From Cryptomeria japonica (lineage: Eukaryota > Streptophyta > Pinopsida > Cupressales > Cupressaceae), in the NCBI RefSeq assembly GCF_030272615.1, contig NC_081406.1:170943361-171007360 (forward strand): a DNA stretch of 64,000 bases. The letters are read 5' to 3'. This document shows positions 47,747 through 60,529 of this stretch, piece after piece. Both the position numbers and the translations under genes were made by a program. The stretch's first letter is position 1. Each line of letters opens with the position of its first letter. The notes beneath the pieces are model-generated. The model was given only the letters and a program-made list of their open reading frames with translations. It did no database searches and had not been told where the DNA came from.

Positions 47747-48795
47747 TGTTGGTATTTTGGTATGGTTTTGTCATTGATGTCAACACCTACTCTAGAGATC
47801 CAGCAACATTCACCAAGAAGCAAGTAAACTGTGCAACAGTTATTGGTATATGGTTCACTGGTAGAATATATTATTCACCGGTACCTGGAATGATATGGAA
47901 GACACTTGGTAATGTCGAAGACATTGCGTGGACACTTTGTTTTGAAGAATTGATCATTGGTATATTCATATTTGCATATTTGCTTTTACTGGCAAATAGG
48001 ACCAGGGTTATCTAGGGTTACACCGACAGGTTTATCTTTTCCAGATCAGCATGGCACTCTATGGAGATGATTTATCATTGATGTAAATTCATTAAGCTAA
48101 CATGTTTAATCAGTTATTGCATCGGATATTATATTGTATGTAAAATGATTTTATTGTAATATCTTGTAGAGCCAATCTACTAAAATTGGTCTTAGGTTAT
48201 GGTATAAATGTAAGATCTTATTTGTAAGATCAAATGTGGAATGTGAAAAAGAATTGAGTGAAGGTATATGTGAGATTAAGCAAAGGTATACATGAAGACA
48301 TCATTTAAAGGTGAAGATAGGTTTTTGTATAAGCATATCAACATTACATCGGTACTGAATCCAGCATATGAAGATGCTATTTTGTGCAGTACATTCTTAT
48401 TGGATTTAACCATCCAACTATAGTCAGTGTGACTCCTATTTTGTGATTGAGTAGTGAGCTCTAGGATGTTGGCCTTTCTGCATGTGCAGACCCCATTTAT
48501 GTACACTTACTATCTGCAGTAGTATCATCTGATTGTGGGTAAGGTTTCCCACCGTGGTTTTTCCCCTTACAGGGTTTCCACGTACAAATATTGGTGTTAT
48601 GTGTTGTGGATGACTTTATGTTTATGTTTCATGCATTAATACTTACTGGTATAGCAATTCACTATTAACACTGTCTACCGACATACTTAACTAGTTTACT
48701 GGTATTAAGCATTAAGTTGGTTAATTGGTTTTTGGTTTGAATTTATTAGACAACTGATTCAGCCCCCCCCTCTCAGTTGTCTCCGGGACCTAATA
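47747..48795 (+). repeat. 3' LTR of element A
   Basis: TGTTGGTATT to CCTAATA. It has only 8 C in the hairpin loop against 22 in the 5' LTR. Confidence 0.95.
48748..48782 (+). other. U5 hairpin, element A 3' LTR
   Basis: AGACAACTGA (48748-48757) and TCAGTTGTCT (48773-48782) are a perfect 10-bp inverted repeat around a 15-nt C-rich loop. Confidence 0.85.
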
Positions 48796-48800
48796 ATTAC
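48796..48800. repeat. Target-site duplication ATTAC of element A, right copy
   Basis: Exact match to 42097-42101. Confidence 0.95.
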
Positions 48801-49347
48801 AATGACATGGCAAGTCATCTTAAGACGAGAACAACAATAATAAATCCATAGATCATACCGAAACATCCCGGTAACCTGTAGAGTACATGTTAACATGATA
48901 CCGGTCCATAACCTAGATAGGCACCGGACCTATTCTGGGTCCACCACACCAAAGCAATGTCTTCAAGCAGTTGAAGCGTGATCAAAGAACATCTTTAGCA
49001 TCCTGAAATCTATGTAGAAGTTGCACCAACACCAATTATGCATCCTGTCAAGATTCCTCAGTGAGAGCTCTGTCGATAAAGCCTTAAACTAGTACCGATA
49101 AGAGTTTACCAGAGTGTATGATAGAATCTGATTACCAAGTCAATACCAATTGTTCAATACATGCTCTAGAAGCACGTACCACATGTAACCAAACATATTC
49201 CATAGATCTAAACATGCCGAAAGTGTCCAACAGATAGTCTCTTATGTCGGTAACACTATATCTTTTACCGGTCCATAATAGCTAGTGTTGACATCAATGA
49301 AAAAACATCAATGCAACACATAATCATTTCATCCAATAATGCCAACA
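48801..49347 (-). repeat. 5' LTR of element B, second part
   Basis: Continues the B LTR after element A (AATGACATGG, compare AATGATATGC at 35331) and ends AATGCCAACA at 49347. Confidence 0.9.
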
Positions 49348-51097
49348 ATTTCACCTTACATGCAGCAACACTCCCTCATCTAGTGATAATACACTCTACT
49401 TCAGTAGCAAGCAACAATGATTTTGGCTTGCATATTTATAACCCGTTTTTCCTGCCAAAAGACAATTTAAATTCAAGTGGTTAGGGTTTTCTCATCAACC
49501 TTGAGACAAACCAAATCCAATCAGATCTTATCTGATCTGATGGCTCAGATAGTTGTGTGCACACATCGCTCAGATAGTTGTGTGCACACCATCGCCATTA
49601 GCGTGCCTTCCAATACATGTTTTCTAAACATAGAAAATATGACCCTATATCTCGACTTGCATCTGTCAAAATGCCATACATGTCTCAGCTATTTTCTTCT
49701 CAAAGTCCTCCTGCAATCTGATTTCCTTGCTTTGATTCAGGTGCCAACACCTCCCTGTTCTTTCTCTGTCGTTCACTCTTCCTCGATTTGCACTTTTTTG
49801 ATCCAATCCACAAATCACAGACTCCATATTAAATGCACACCTATAGAAATACCTATCCCTACATGACACTTCACTGACCCTTGCGAGCTTTCCACATCAA
49901 CTCCACTTGGCATCTTTGTCGGTATCCATTTCAGCAAAGTCAACTATGTTGGTCCAGACAAGATCACCGACCAACCACTCACCTCGGTTCATCTATCGGT
50001 ATACTATCCCTGCTAGTTAAACCCATAACTGGTCTGTCAACAACCTTGCACTCTACTTCCTTTCCGATGGAACACTCAACTAGTTGGCACTCTTGCTAAC
50101 CTTCCTTATGCACATCTTCATTAGATGGGAATCTTCTGCATTTGCACCTTGACCATATTACCAGTGGACATACATATTGGTAAACACTCTTGATGACACC
50201 ATGCCATCAACCTTCAATTGTTTCCATCTGAGGCATCTGCATGCCGATTGCACTCTCTTATCTATAGTTGCTTAGGCTTGCCTTCTTCATCATCAGACCA
50301 AACACCATCTCAACCAGTTTGTCAAAGTGACAAACCCATCACTCTTCATTTGAACTGGCAGCTCAACATGCCTTCTCTGTTGGTCCAATGTATATCCCTT
50401 ATTTTATGCACTTGAGGCATTCCCTTGATTCACCGGTATATCTGGTATGAGCCTTCAAACACTTTCCTTTACCTCTTCTTCCTTATCTCAGAAAACTATG
50501 ATGCACACTTTGCATATAGGGAGTGAGTCATTGTCATCTGCATCTTGCAATGCACTCACGTGGATTCCCTGTTTGTGCAGCATGTCTTCAAATAGGCACA
50601 TGTGATTTGGTGTGGTAACATTCATTGTCAGACATCTCTTCACATGGTGACTGCATCTTCATCTGGTGGGAGTCCTATTGTTTTGTATCCACACAACATA
50701 CCAGTGACCTGTATATCCTTCTCCTCTTGTGTGGACATGATTTAGGTAACGTTCTGCCTCTTCATCACAAACAACAGCTCAAGCACCTTTCCCATCCTTC
50801 TTGTACACGATCATAAGCTTGTCGGTTGGCAACAAATCACTATCAACTCAACTCTTACCAATTGACATCCTTTCCTTACCGGTGATAGATTGCACCGGTA
50901 ACCTGTCCATTTTATGCACACAAATAAAACACTAACTTATGTACCGGTGACTCCAATGACCATTCCTCTAAATGACATTCTCTTCCTTAAATGGTGACCT
51001 GCACCACTAGTTGGCATCAATGACTGCATATCAACAATACTCCCATACCGGTTGTCCTTCTATACCGATTAACATCAATGACAACACAATGCCAACA
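49348..51097 (-). repeat. 5' LTR of element C, second part
   Basis: Continues the C LTR after element B; starts ATTTCACCTTACATGCAG, compare 28656 onwards, and ends GCCAACA at 51097. ORFs at 49477-50415 are LTR sequence. Confidence 0.9.
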
Positions 51098-51102
51098 AAC
51101 AC
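51098..51102. repeat. Target-site duplication AACAC of element C, right copy
   Basis: Exact match to 27985-27989. Confidence 0.9.
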
Positions 51103-52375
51103 ACCTGCCATTAAAACCCTTCAAATGATTTTATCACTTGTAGAATAGAGTTTCAAAGATTGAAGGCACAAATTGACCGAAGATTCTTGTAGTCAAGAAA
51201 GAAGAAGAATGAAAAACCCTTGCTATATCTTTCAATATTATATTTTTTACCATTCTTTTCTAGCTACTTTTATAAGTTAGGGAGAGTAGCCATTTTTTAT
51301 TACCAAATAACTCATTAAATTCTTCACTTGAGATTCAATTAGAGAAGAGTCATACCTTGGATATAGTGTAGGATGAATTATAACAATTGAAACATTCCTC
51401 TTTATCTCAAAGACTATCCTAGTGTTTATTTGTAGACTTGAAGTAGATATGGTTTGCATAATTAGCATTTAGGTACCTATGCCTATATTCATCACCTCAC
51501 ATAGCCTTATAGGTGAATCCATTCTTTTAATGGGATCAATGTTATTTTGGTAGGATCTGGAGGGTTGCGTAGGTTCAATTCTATTAGGTTTAGAATATGA
51601 GTATTTCCTTAGGTCATACAAGGAGGTAAGTGGAGTCTCCTTCCAAAGTAATGCAATCCACAAAGATGCAAGCCCAAATAATGTGTATGGGTCCAAAATA
51701 ATTTACAAGCCTAACAATTAGAATTTTAAATAATGTGTTAGGATGTATAAACGCCATGGAAAATTATGAGTTAGGGGATAATAAAGACATTCTAGGTGAA
51801 TTGGGAAGGGGAAGTCTATGGGCCCAAAAGGATAGGGGCAAAGTGGACCAGACTCATGAGAATCAAAAATTACAATAGATGAATATTAATGGTTATTAGG
51901 GTATGTGTAGGATCATCGTAGCCAAAAATATGTTTTTCATTTGCCAAAAAGACAAAAAACCACTTTGACATTTTACTTGGGTTGCGAGAAAGTACATGTT
52001 TCCATGGTAAAACCCAAACCTAAATGGATATTTGTTTTGTTGAGCATTTTAAAAATAAATAAATTATATATAATATAATTTATAATACATAATATATATT
52101 ATATGATATGATATATTAAATATTATAATATATAATAAAACAATATATTACATATTATAGTATGTAGTATATTATATTATTATAACAAAGAACATATATA
52201 ATTTAGCCTACATGTCATGCACAACTCAGCTATCTCCATGTGTCTCATGTAGAAAAAAGGTTCTAGGAAAGGATGTTGACAATGAAGGAAATTACAAGGA
52301 ACCTTTTAAATTTCTTACTAAAGACTGGAGCAATATGCTTAAGTAGCTGTGGTTTGACTAATTCTACTTCAGGAT
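51103..52375. other. Spacer between elements C and G
   Basis: No supportable gene. A minus-strand frame at 51696-51277 is open for about 140 codons with one stop, but its composition is unremarkable and no domain is recognised. 52040-52200 is an (AT)n-like tract. Confidence 0.45.
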
Positions 52376-52380
52376 CTTTG
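52376..52380. repeat. Target-site duplication CTTTG of element G, left copy
   Basis: Matches 62141-62145 exactly. Confidence 0.9.
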
Positions 52381-53459
52381 TGTATACACATAAAAATTGG
52401 CTATGAGGAATTAAATAAATATTTTATATTTATTTAATAATTATTCTTCTATTAAATAGTTAATTTGAAATGATTAATTTATTTAATTCATTTCATGTCT
52501 TTCTAGTAATTAATATTTTATTAATTAATTCATCTATCATATTCTTCTAATTAATTAAATATCTAATATTTAATGGTTATTCTCCTATCCTATAGTCTCA
52601 AATATTAAATAATTTCTTAAATTATTTAATCCCTCTTATCCAACTCATCCCTCCATCTCCACTTCATCTTCCCTTTGCCAACTCATCAAACATGTGGCTA
52701 AGGAAATTAATATTTCTTAAATATTAATTTATCATTTATCTTCAACTACCAAAATTTAATGAAAATTGTGTACGTACACATATTTCATAACCATCTTCTA
52801 TATTCTCTCCAACCCCCCCTACATCTTAGGAAGGACTTGAGTCCACTTGTCCTCTCATGCCTAAATTTCCTCCAACCATCCCTAGATTCCCTCAGTCAGC
52901 AACCCAGTCAAGGTGAGATGAGTGACACTTGTCTTCTCCTTCCCCCTTTCTCTCAACCTTCACCTTTTCTCATAGCCATCCAAATCTGTAGATCTAATCA
53001 AGACCGTTGATCTGAGCCACATCATCTAATCCTCTCAAGGTCTATAAAATCAAGAGCTTTAGTTGAGAGAGAGTTAGTCTTCAAATCAATTATATGCATC
53101 TGTGAGTTTTTGAAGCAAAAATCATATAGCATAATCATTTTAGCAATAATCATATAGCATAATCATGTAGTATTGCATATCATAGTACCAGTTAACTACA
53201 AGTTATCAGTCAATTCTTCATATGCCATCTTGGAAGCCATCGGTGCATTGTCTGAGAGCACACCATCTGCAACCAAGAACAGTGGAGTTAGGACACAATG
53301 GGACATAAGTCATGAAGGTAATATATTAGTATTTTATTTCATTAGTACTTCATGCAGTTTCATTGGTTGAATTTGGATTTCCTATAGCATTTCCATTTGT
53401 ATTTTGTGAAACTAACTTGTTGCAGGTAGCATTTTGAGGATGAAATTCAAGCTCACACA
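52381..53459 (+). repeat. 5' LTR of element G
   Basis: TGTATACACA to GCTCACACA, 1079 bp. Nearly identical by eye to the right LTR except for a 75-bp length difference in an AATATCTAATATTTAAT repeat. Confidence 0.92.
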
Positions 53460-53480
53460 TTTTGGCACCCACCGTGGGGC
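53460..53480 (+). other. Primer-binding site region of element G
   Basis: TTTTGGCACCCACCGTGGGG follows the LTR. TGGCRCC-type sites after the LTR are typical of plant gypsy elements; the tRNA cannot be assigned without a search. Confidence 0.7.
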
Positions 53481-53574
53481 TCATGGACCTCGCATATACC
53501 TTTAAAAATCTCATAAAAGTAAAATTAACGCATTTGTAATGCAGATTCATGCATGTGTGAATTCTGACAACGCT

Positions 53575-53830
53575 TTTGTTTGATAGGTTAGCACATTTGC
53601 ATCATGGGTTAGCACATATGTCATATAGGTTAGCGCTTTTGTTTGAAAATCTGCACATTTGCATCATAGGTTAGCACATTTGCATCACAGGTTAGCACAT
53701 TTGCATCACAGGTTAGCACTTATGAACATAGGTTAGCACTTTTGTAATGCAGGTTAACACATTTGATAGATTTGTTAGCGCATTTGACAATTGTTTTAGC
53801 GCACATGTTCTCTAAGATAGCACATTTGAA
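53575..53830 (+). repeat. Short tandem repeats (GGTTAGCACATTTGCATCA-type)
   Basis: About ten variants of a 20-24 bp unit with core GGTTAGCACATTTG, the best preserved at 53665-53740. Confidence 0.85.
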
Positions 53831-55755
53831 ATAGAGTGCAAAATTTTTAATCAAATCTTGAAATTAGGCTTGTGCAAGGGTAATATATATGGAATATAAA
53901 TTCTTATACTTTAAGTTATATTCCATATATATTGTCAGGATGTTTGAGAGGGGTTTCAGACCTCTAGGAGTTATAATGCAAAATCTAGTTTTTGGAAGAT
54001 CCTCAAAATTTCAGACTTAGCTAAATTTTAGGGCATTTCAGAATCAGGAGTGAAAAATTTGTAACCAAGATTTGAAATTAGGCTTGTGGAAGCTGACCTA
54101 AGGTTTTAGATTTTCACTAACTTCTTTTTTATTGCAGGTTTCTAACAATTTCTTGCAGATTTCAAGGAGTTAAGTTAGGATTTAGTGATTTCTTTTCTAT
54201 CTTTTTCAAAGTTGGTTAAAAAGAACTTATATTTCCTTTTGGGTAAAAAGAACTTCATTTTTCAATTTGGTGTTCTAAAAAGTACCTCACTTGTTTTTGG
54301 GCTCTAAAAATAATCACATTTGCAAGGTAAAAAGAACAACAAATCAAACATTTAGTTTCTTCCAAAGTTGGGATTCACACCTCAAATTTTGGGCTCTAAA
54401 AAGAACAACAATCTTTCATTTTCTTGCAAAGGTAAAAAGCACAATAAATCTTATTTTTTTGCAAGTTAAAAAGAACAATCAACTTGTCCATTCTTACGAA
54501 GAAAGTTACTTTTTACAATGATTTTCATTTTGTTGACCAGGATTTCCAATTCCTAGTTTAGAAAATCATTTGCTATGTGGGGCTAAAATAAACACCATGC
54601 TTGTTGGAGCAACATCTCTAAATAGGACTTAGCCAACAATTTCTTTGAAAAGGTTAAAAAGAACTTTGATTGCTTTATCTTAAGTGGTAGGTATATGCTC
54701 TCCCCTTAATTGGGTGATCAAAAAGCCAAACCCACTCTTTTATGCTTTCTTTACTTTCAAGCAATTAAATCCTTTAGAGGGCCTGCCTTCCCGAGTTGCC
54801 TTGAGGGGGCCAATGAGAGGGGAATGACCTAAAGTGGAAATGGGCTAATACTGAGTCCTTCCAATCCACTATAAATAAATCATGTTTGTGAGGAAAGTCC
54901 CAAACAACATGTGCTGATAAGTTCATACCGACACTATGTTTCCCCATAAACCTTATGGAGCGTAACCTCTATAGGCTGGGAACCTTTTGTATTTATAGAG
55001 CTGAAAGTGCCACATGTATGGCCACATGACCGGAAGCCTTTACTAAAAACCACTTGTACTAGTTGCCAAAATCCTTCTAGTTGTTGGCGCAGGAGGTCGG
55101 ACCTCTGAAGTGGCTCACACACATACAGTTCCTAGTAGAGATATAAAGTTTACAATGGGGAGTTTTCATGGAAACTAGTGCTTGGCTGCCTTGGAGAAGT
55201 GAGTGTCGAGGGTGGAGCCAGTGGTGTCAAGCATCTAAATATCCACTTTGAATAGCGTAGCCTCAGGGGAAACTCCATGTGAGATTCAACAATTATTGCC
55301 TCAGCCTGCCATAGGATTTGTACTTGCTTGTGCATTTGTTTCTTAAACAATGTGTCTTCTATGTCTATAAACATGCTTCAAATGGTCAAAAATTGAAAAA
55401 AATTATCATCTACGAGTGAGCAAAAATCCAACAAATTGCTGAAAAAAAAAATTGATCAAAAGGGTAGTACAAAGAATTTCATTCAACAAGATTAGGGGAG
55501 TATCAAACCAAGTGATCAAGAGTTTATCATCCAATTATCTCAATGGTAACAATACCTAGCTAGGTATTCAAGATTATTCAAATCAATTTTTTATATTAGG
55601 AGACTTTATCCATATCATTTGACGTGCTTTGTCATAGGGGCCTATCGAACAAACCCTCTATTCGACTTAGTGAGCTTGAGTATTTGAAATGAAGTATCCA
55701 TCAAGTCAACAACATCAACCTATCTAAACTGAAACTTTGATCACTCATGTGACCA
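53831..55755. other. Non-coding interior of element G
   Basis: 54230-54530 contains loosely repeated TAAAAAGAAC words. 54700-55150 is more GC-rich (CCTTGAGGGGGCC), with short minus ORFs of no recognisable family. No retroelement domain was found. Confidence 0.5.
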
Positions 55756-55759
55756 TCTC

Positions 55760-56397
55760 GTGTCGCTTGAAAAAGAAGAAGATTATTCAAAGGAAATGAT
55801 TCCTAGCCTAAATCAAGATCAAGATATCGTAGCTCTCCAATCTAAACCCATTTTTGATCAAGATCCTACCTATCAAGAATCTTATGATGATCCCCTAAAA
55901 TTTTGGTATTCCATCCATGATGATCCCCTTTTATCTCAAGAGCAGAGTCCCATTCAACATCCACCTCCTAAGTAAGAGCATGATATCCCTTCCATCTCCT
56001 TCACTAATCTAATTCAAAATCAAGAGAAAAGCACAAACTCAAATGATCCTACTCCAAGTCAAGATCAAGATCAAGGAATCCTTTTATCCTCAAAATCCAT
56101 TTTAGGTCCTTTCATTCGAAATTCAAACTCTTCATCCTCCAAATCCATTTTAGGTCCTTTCATTCCAAAGTCAATCTCTTTATCCTCCAAATCCATTTTA
56201 GGTCCTTTCGTTCGAAATTCAAACTCTTCATCCTCCAAATCCATTTTAGGTCCTTTCATTCCAAAGTCAAACTCTCTATCCCTTCCATCCATCTTGGGTC
56301 CTTACTTCCCTCCATCCACCATTCCATCACCTCAAATGATCCATAAGAAAGATCAACAAAGGAACACATCTTTGAACTCGTTTCAAACATCTATCTA
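55760..56397 (+). pseudogene. Degenerate ORF with 16-residue repeats in element G
   Basis: A single frame (first codon GTG as seen, true start unknown) reads SLEKEEDYSKEM, then an acidic, Gln/Asp-rich segment, one TAA at about 55973, and then four copies of a 16-residue repeat with core SKSILGPF before a stop. Stops upstream (for example near 55735) suggest a longer original. No known domain. It may be a remnant of an element-encoded accessory protein or simply repeat sequence that happens to be open; the minus strand is also open across the repeats. Confidence 0.35.
56087..56290. repeat. 48-bp tandem repeat, four copies plus a partial fifth
   Basis: Units start at 56087, 56135, 56183 and 56231, with a divergent one at 56279 (TCCTCCAAATCCATTTTAGG core). 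Odd and even units form two subtypes, so the higher-order period is 96 bp. Confidence 0.92.
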
Positions 56398-56399
56398 AA

Positions 56400-58190
56400 C
56401 ATCTTTTCAAAACTATTCTTCCATCATTTTCTTTATCTATTTTGGGTTCTTATGTCCCAAAATTCAATTTTCCTCCATATCTTCATTACTTCTTAAGTTT
56501 TGTACCAGCACTCATCTTGAATACATTTCCATCTATCCTCACATAAATCTTCAAACATTCTATCTATTATCCAACACATCTTTTCTATCCTTCCATCCCT
56601 TTCATTCAATCCTTTGCATAAATTCATCATCTGTGAAATAGGCATTTGTGTCATTTTGTCACATGCTTGCCCATGCTTGAATATCATGTTCAGTCCATAT
56701 CCTAGATATCTATTCATGATACACTTTAGAATCCAAGTTTGTTCCTCTTTAACATTATCTTTTGGTTGGGATACACACTCAATCCAGAAAAGAACCACTT
56801 ATCGTATCTTGGTACCGACATCTTTTTATTACTATATCTTATACACTTAATCAATTGCTCTAAATCATTGTGATCTCTTAGTCAAAGACATGGCTAGTGA
56901 AAAATCTAAAATCTTGCTTTAGTGCCACTGTAATTATCAGACCCATGTAAGTTTCATTACTTACAAGCCAATGCAATCAAAATAAGAAAAGAAAAAGACA
57001 ATATCAAAAGATCCAAAGCATGATCAGGAAAAGAAATATCTAAAAGAAAAAAAAAATGAAATATAAAAAGCTTGGCTATGGGAAAATGCGAGAAACTCCA
57101 TCAGGGCTATGGATTCCTGACTGGCAATGGAGCAATATTTGTGATATTACAACGATAACCTCATTGGAGCTATGGATTCTTTCTGGCAGGGAGGCTCTAT
57201 CCAGGATGCTTTTGAAGTCAGGATAACTCATGTAGCTAGCCACGTTGGATTCTGAAGATTACAATGATCATATGAGCTAGAATGAACTCAATTTCATACC
57301 CATGGGTAATCAAAGAATAAGTACCTTGATCCAGTTTGGGATTCTTCTTCCCTTTTGAGTCTACTTCCTAGTTTCTAGATATGTTTGGTTGAATTTTTCA
57401 GAGGTTCTAAGTGTGGGTTGGGTCTCTATCTTTTAAAAGTTCAAGAACACTTATTTAGGTGGTGCTAACTATTGTGACAATATCACATATCACCTCTTTA
57501 CAAATGAAGACCTTTATACTTGGGGTCAAAATTTCATCCACTCTATTCTTCATACCACATCTCCCATTATCCTTCCTCCAGTATCCATTACTCTGTCTAA
57601 ATTCATCCATTGCTATCTACTATCTTGCTTGATGCTAATCTATAACATCTATCCTAACTATTCATTTCTTCCATCATCTATCACTATCTATGATCCTATT
57701 TCTCCTATCCATATCCTATCTCCATCCATAGCCCCTTTTCCATCCTTGATCTTGATCAAAACTAAGGACAAAAAAACATGATTTCAAAAAATTTCTTGAT
57801 GTGTCTCCTCATAAGCTACCCATTCATCTTCAACTCAACAATTCATCCATTCCTTGCCTTGCTATACATTGGGGAAACCAAATACATCTTTCTTCTAATC
57901 CAAAAAGCTCAAAAAATTAAAAAATTGTCTCAAAAACTAAAAAATTAAAAAAATCAAAAGAACAAAATTGAAAATCAAAACATGAGCACATGACCCATCC
58001 TTCAAATCAACAATAGGAAAACTATCAAAGTCTGCAATCAAACTGAATCAATCATCAATTATCAAATCTATCAAATCAAATTGAAGCAACTTAAGCTATC
58101 AAATCATTTTAAAAACCTATCAATCATGGTTTTCTATCAATCACTGAGTTCAATCAAAACTCTGCTAAGCTCTTGCATTAGAAACTAGAT
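56400..58190. other. Non-coding interior of element G
   Basis: AT-rich, with many CATCC and TCAAA words. No ORF or domain that I can support. Confidence 0.5.
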
Positions 58191-58199
58191 CGATTTCTT

Positions 58200-58345
58200 A
58201 GAGCCAATCAAATCAATCAAGCAATCAAGCAATCAAATCAATCAATCAATCAATCAAATCAATCAATCAAGCAATCAATCTAGCAATCTATCAAGCAATC
58301 AATCAAGCGATCAATCGATCAATCAAATCAACCAATCAAGTCCCT
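58200..58345. repeat. (ATCA)n-type low-complexity repeat
   Basis: Repeated AATCAATCAAGC and AATCAAATCA words. Confidence 0.9.
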
Positions 58346-59679
58346 ATTTCATCATACATGTGCATCAAACACATTAATTTTAATCATTAAAGTGATTTTT
58401 AGCTTTTTGTACTTATCAAATACTGCAATCAAACCAATCACATGTCTTGTTAATCAATTCATCACTCAAAATTTATCAATATCAACGTGTCTTATACAGG
58501 GATAGGTACACTCAAAACCAGATAGATCGGTCTTACATGGGGGGTACTCACTCTTTGAAACCAGACATACTTATCAATCATCGAACAAATCAAAACAATG
58601 ACATAGATAAATATGACTGTTGGATTTTGTTCTGGGTAGTCTTATCTTTATCAATTGATGGTAGGACATGTTTCATCTCTCAAAAATCAGGAAAGACAAA
58701 AAAATTAGAAAAATAAATCAAAATGTGCAATAAAAACAAGTGGTTAAAACTTGGCAAACAAGCGCTATTTACAAATTAAGTTCCTTCATCTATGAGATTG
58801 CTTTGCACACCTATCCACTCCATCCAATCACATCTATCAATTCCATCTATCTTAGCTTATCCATTCCATCCTTCACATCCATTTCTCTAAACCATCAGCA
58901 AAAATATGCATCTTATCAACAGTTATCAATCTTTGACACACTTGTCGTAGTCACTGTCTTAAATTTTATCAGAATCAATCATATCTGCATTTGTATCCTG
59001 CCATGGTTTGGATCTTGATCAATTCATACATCCATTATAATTTTGTTTCCACTAGGGGAAAAATCCTAATTCCTTTTGCTAAGGTGATCTTTTGAATCTT
59101 TGAAAATCCAAAACATTTGGAAAACTTAGAAAAAACCAAAAACACCTAGGATTTTGAAATAGATAATGAGCAACAAAGAAATGAAAATCAAGGCATTTCA
59201 TCAACAAACTAAATCATGAAACTCAAAAAATGAAGAATCGATTAGTAAGTAATAAAGGATTATCAAAGATCATTCATCAAGATGATTATATCATTTAATG
59301 ACCATAAGAACATGTGAATGACATGCAAGATTCAGTGTTTATATCTTGATTTTATTTCTAATCATGTACTCTATGCAACTCAAGGATGTCCATGACTAGA
59401 GAAGCTATGATGGGGCATGATTATTTTCTTTGATTGCTGTCTGTGGTTTATCTCTTACTACGGTATGTACTTGTCTTAGGATATGATCGACAAAAGATCA
59501 AGGAGGACGTTCCAAGTCATGCATGAAAGGGGATAATCCTTGTTTGTTCTGCAAGAAATACTCAGGTCATCTTGAATCATTATGTCAAGTTGCTTGTATT
59601 TTCTTACAACATTTAAAGCTCAATGATGAAATCAAGCACTATTACAAGATAGCATATGAAGAATGGTAGTATAATTTTT

Positions 59680-60330
59680 AGTTAGATCATTTCATTAGCT
59701 CATTATTCATCTGCATTAGAAGCATTCATTTGTCAGTTGCATTATAAGCATATCATTTCATTAACAGATCAATGGTCATAAATAAAGACTGAGTATACTT
59801 GGACAAACAAAAACAATTTGCATTTGATCATTGTAGGTGCATTCATTTTAATAATCATCCATTTCATTAGTTTGCATTCAATTAAGTGCATTTCATTCAT
59901 CATGTAGTGTATCATCATTATTATTTGCATTATCATTCCATTAACGATCATTTAGTTGCATCTTTGCACTTAGATTCATAAACTTTACATATAAAAATCA
60001 AACACATTTCATGTAGATCATTTGCATTTACATCATCATAAACATCAAAAACAAATCATTCATTCATTCACATTCCATATCAATCATTACATTTGCATCA
60101 TTTACATATCAGTTAACTTAGTAATCATTTTCATTTGCATCCAATGTCATCAAAATTGAAAATCAAACAAAAGCATTTATCATTGTAGCATCATATAAAG
60201 CATCATCATCAAATAGAGAAACATGTATATCATCATCCATCTAATCACTGCATCATCATATAAAGCATCATCATCAAATAGAGTAACATGCATAATAAAG
60301 ATCATCATCATATAGAATCATCATAAAAAC
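59680..60330. repeat. CAT-rich low-complexity region
   Basis: Dense CATTTGCAT, ATCATCAT and TTCATTCATT words without a fixed period. A near-repeat ATATAAAGCATCATCATCAAA occurs at about 60192 and 60253. Confidence 0.75.
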
Positions 60331-60529
60331 AATAAAAGTCTAAGTATACAATGATATAAGATAAAAAATACAAGTGCCTCATCAATACAAATCGAGTCAA
60401 GAATCATGACTACCTCTCAAGCCTATGGGTCTAACAACTAGATCACCTGCATCACCTGCACCAGCATCATCATCCAATGGAATCATTCTTCAATTTAATA
60501 TCTTCATCATTCATTCAACTATCATCTAT

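Larger units (their letters stand above)
42102..48795 (+). mobile_element. Element A: full-length Ty1/copia retrotransposon, degraded
   Basis: 6.7 kb with LTRs of 1063 and 1049 bp, PBS, polypurine tract, perfect 5-bp target duplication, and gag-PR-IN-RT-RH in copia order. It is the youngest insertion of the nest by position. The LTRs differ by roughly one base in twenty over their first 330 positions (counted by eye). Stops and a 43-bp duplication make it non-coding as it stands. Confidence 0.95.
34636..49347 (-). mobile_element. Element B: Ty1/copia retrotransposon, degraded, split by element A
   Basis: LTRs lie at 34636-35906 (3') and 41407-42101 plus 48801-49347 (5', split by A). Internally, on the minus strand, come gag, protease, integrase, RT and RNase H in copia order. 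It sits in the 5' LTR of C. A foreign piece (element D, 36266-37175) replaces the end of pol. Without A it is about 8 kb. Many stops and one frameshift make it non-functional. Confidence 0.9.
27990..51097 (-). mobile_element. Element C: gag-only LTR retrotransposon (TR-GAG-like), host of nested elements B and A
   Basis: LTRs at 27990-30406 (3') and 33913-34635 plus 49348-51097 (5', split by element B) flank a 3.5-kb internal region. PBS, polypurine tract and gag all read on the minus strand. The target duplication AACAC is perfect. Without B it would be about 8.4 kb, with LTRs of about 2.4 kb. Internally only a gag relic is present; no protease, integrase, RT or RNase H motif was found, and no scar of a pol deletion is visible. 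The insertion order must be C, then B, then A. Confidence 0.9.

Noticed and set aside
51277-51696. Minus frame open for about 140 codons with one stop
   Set aside because: No recognisable domain, single stop, AT-rich composition; not enough to call a gene.
53575-53830. CRISPR-like array of regularly spaced repeats
   Set aside because: Units are contiguous degenerate tandem repeats without distinct spacers, in a plant LTR element.
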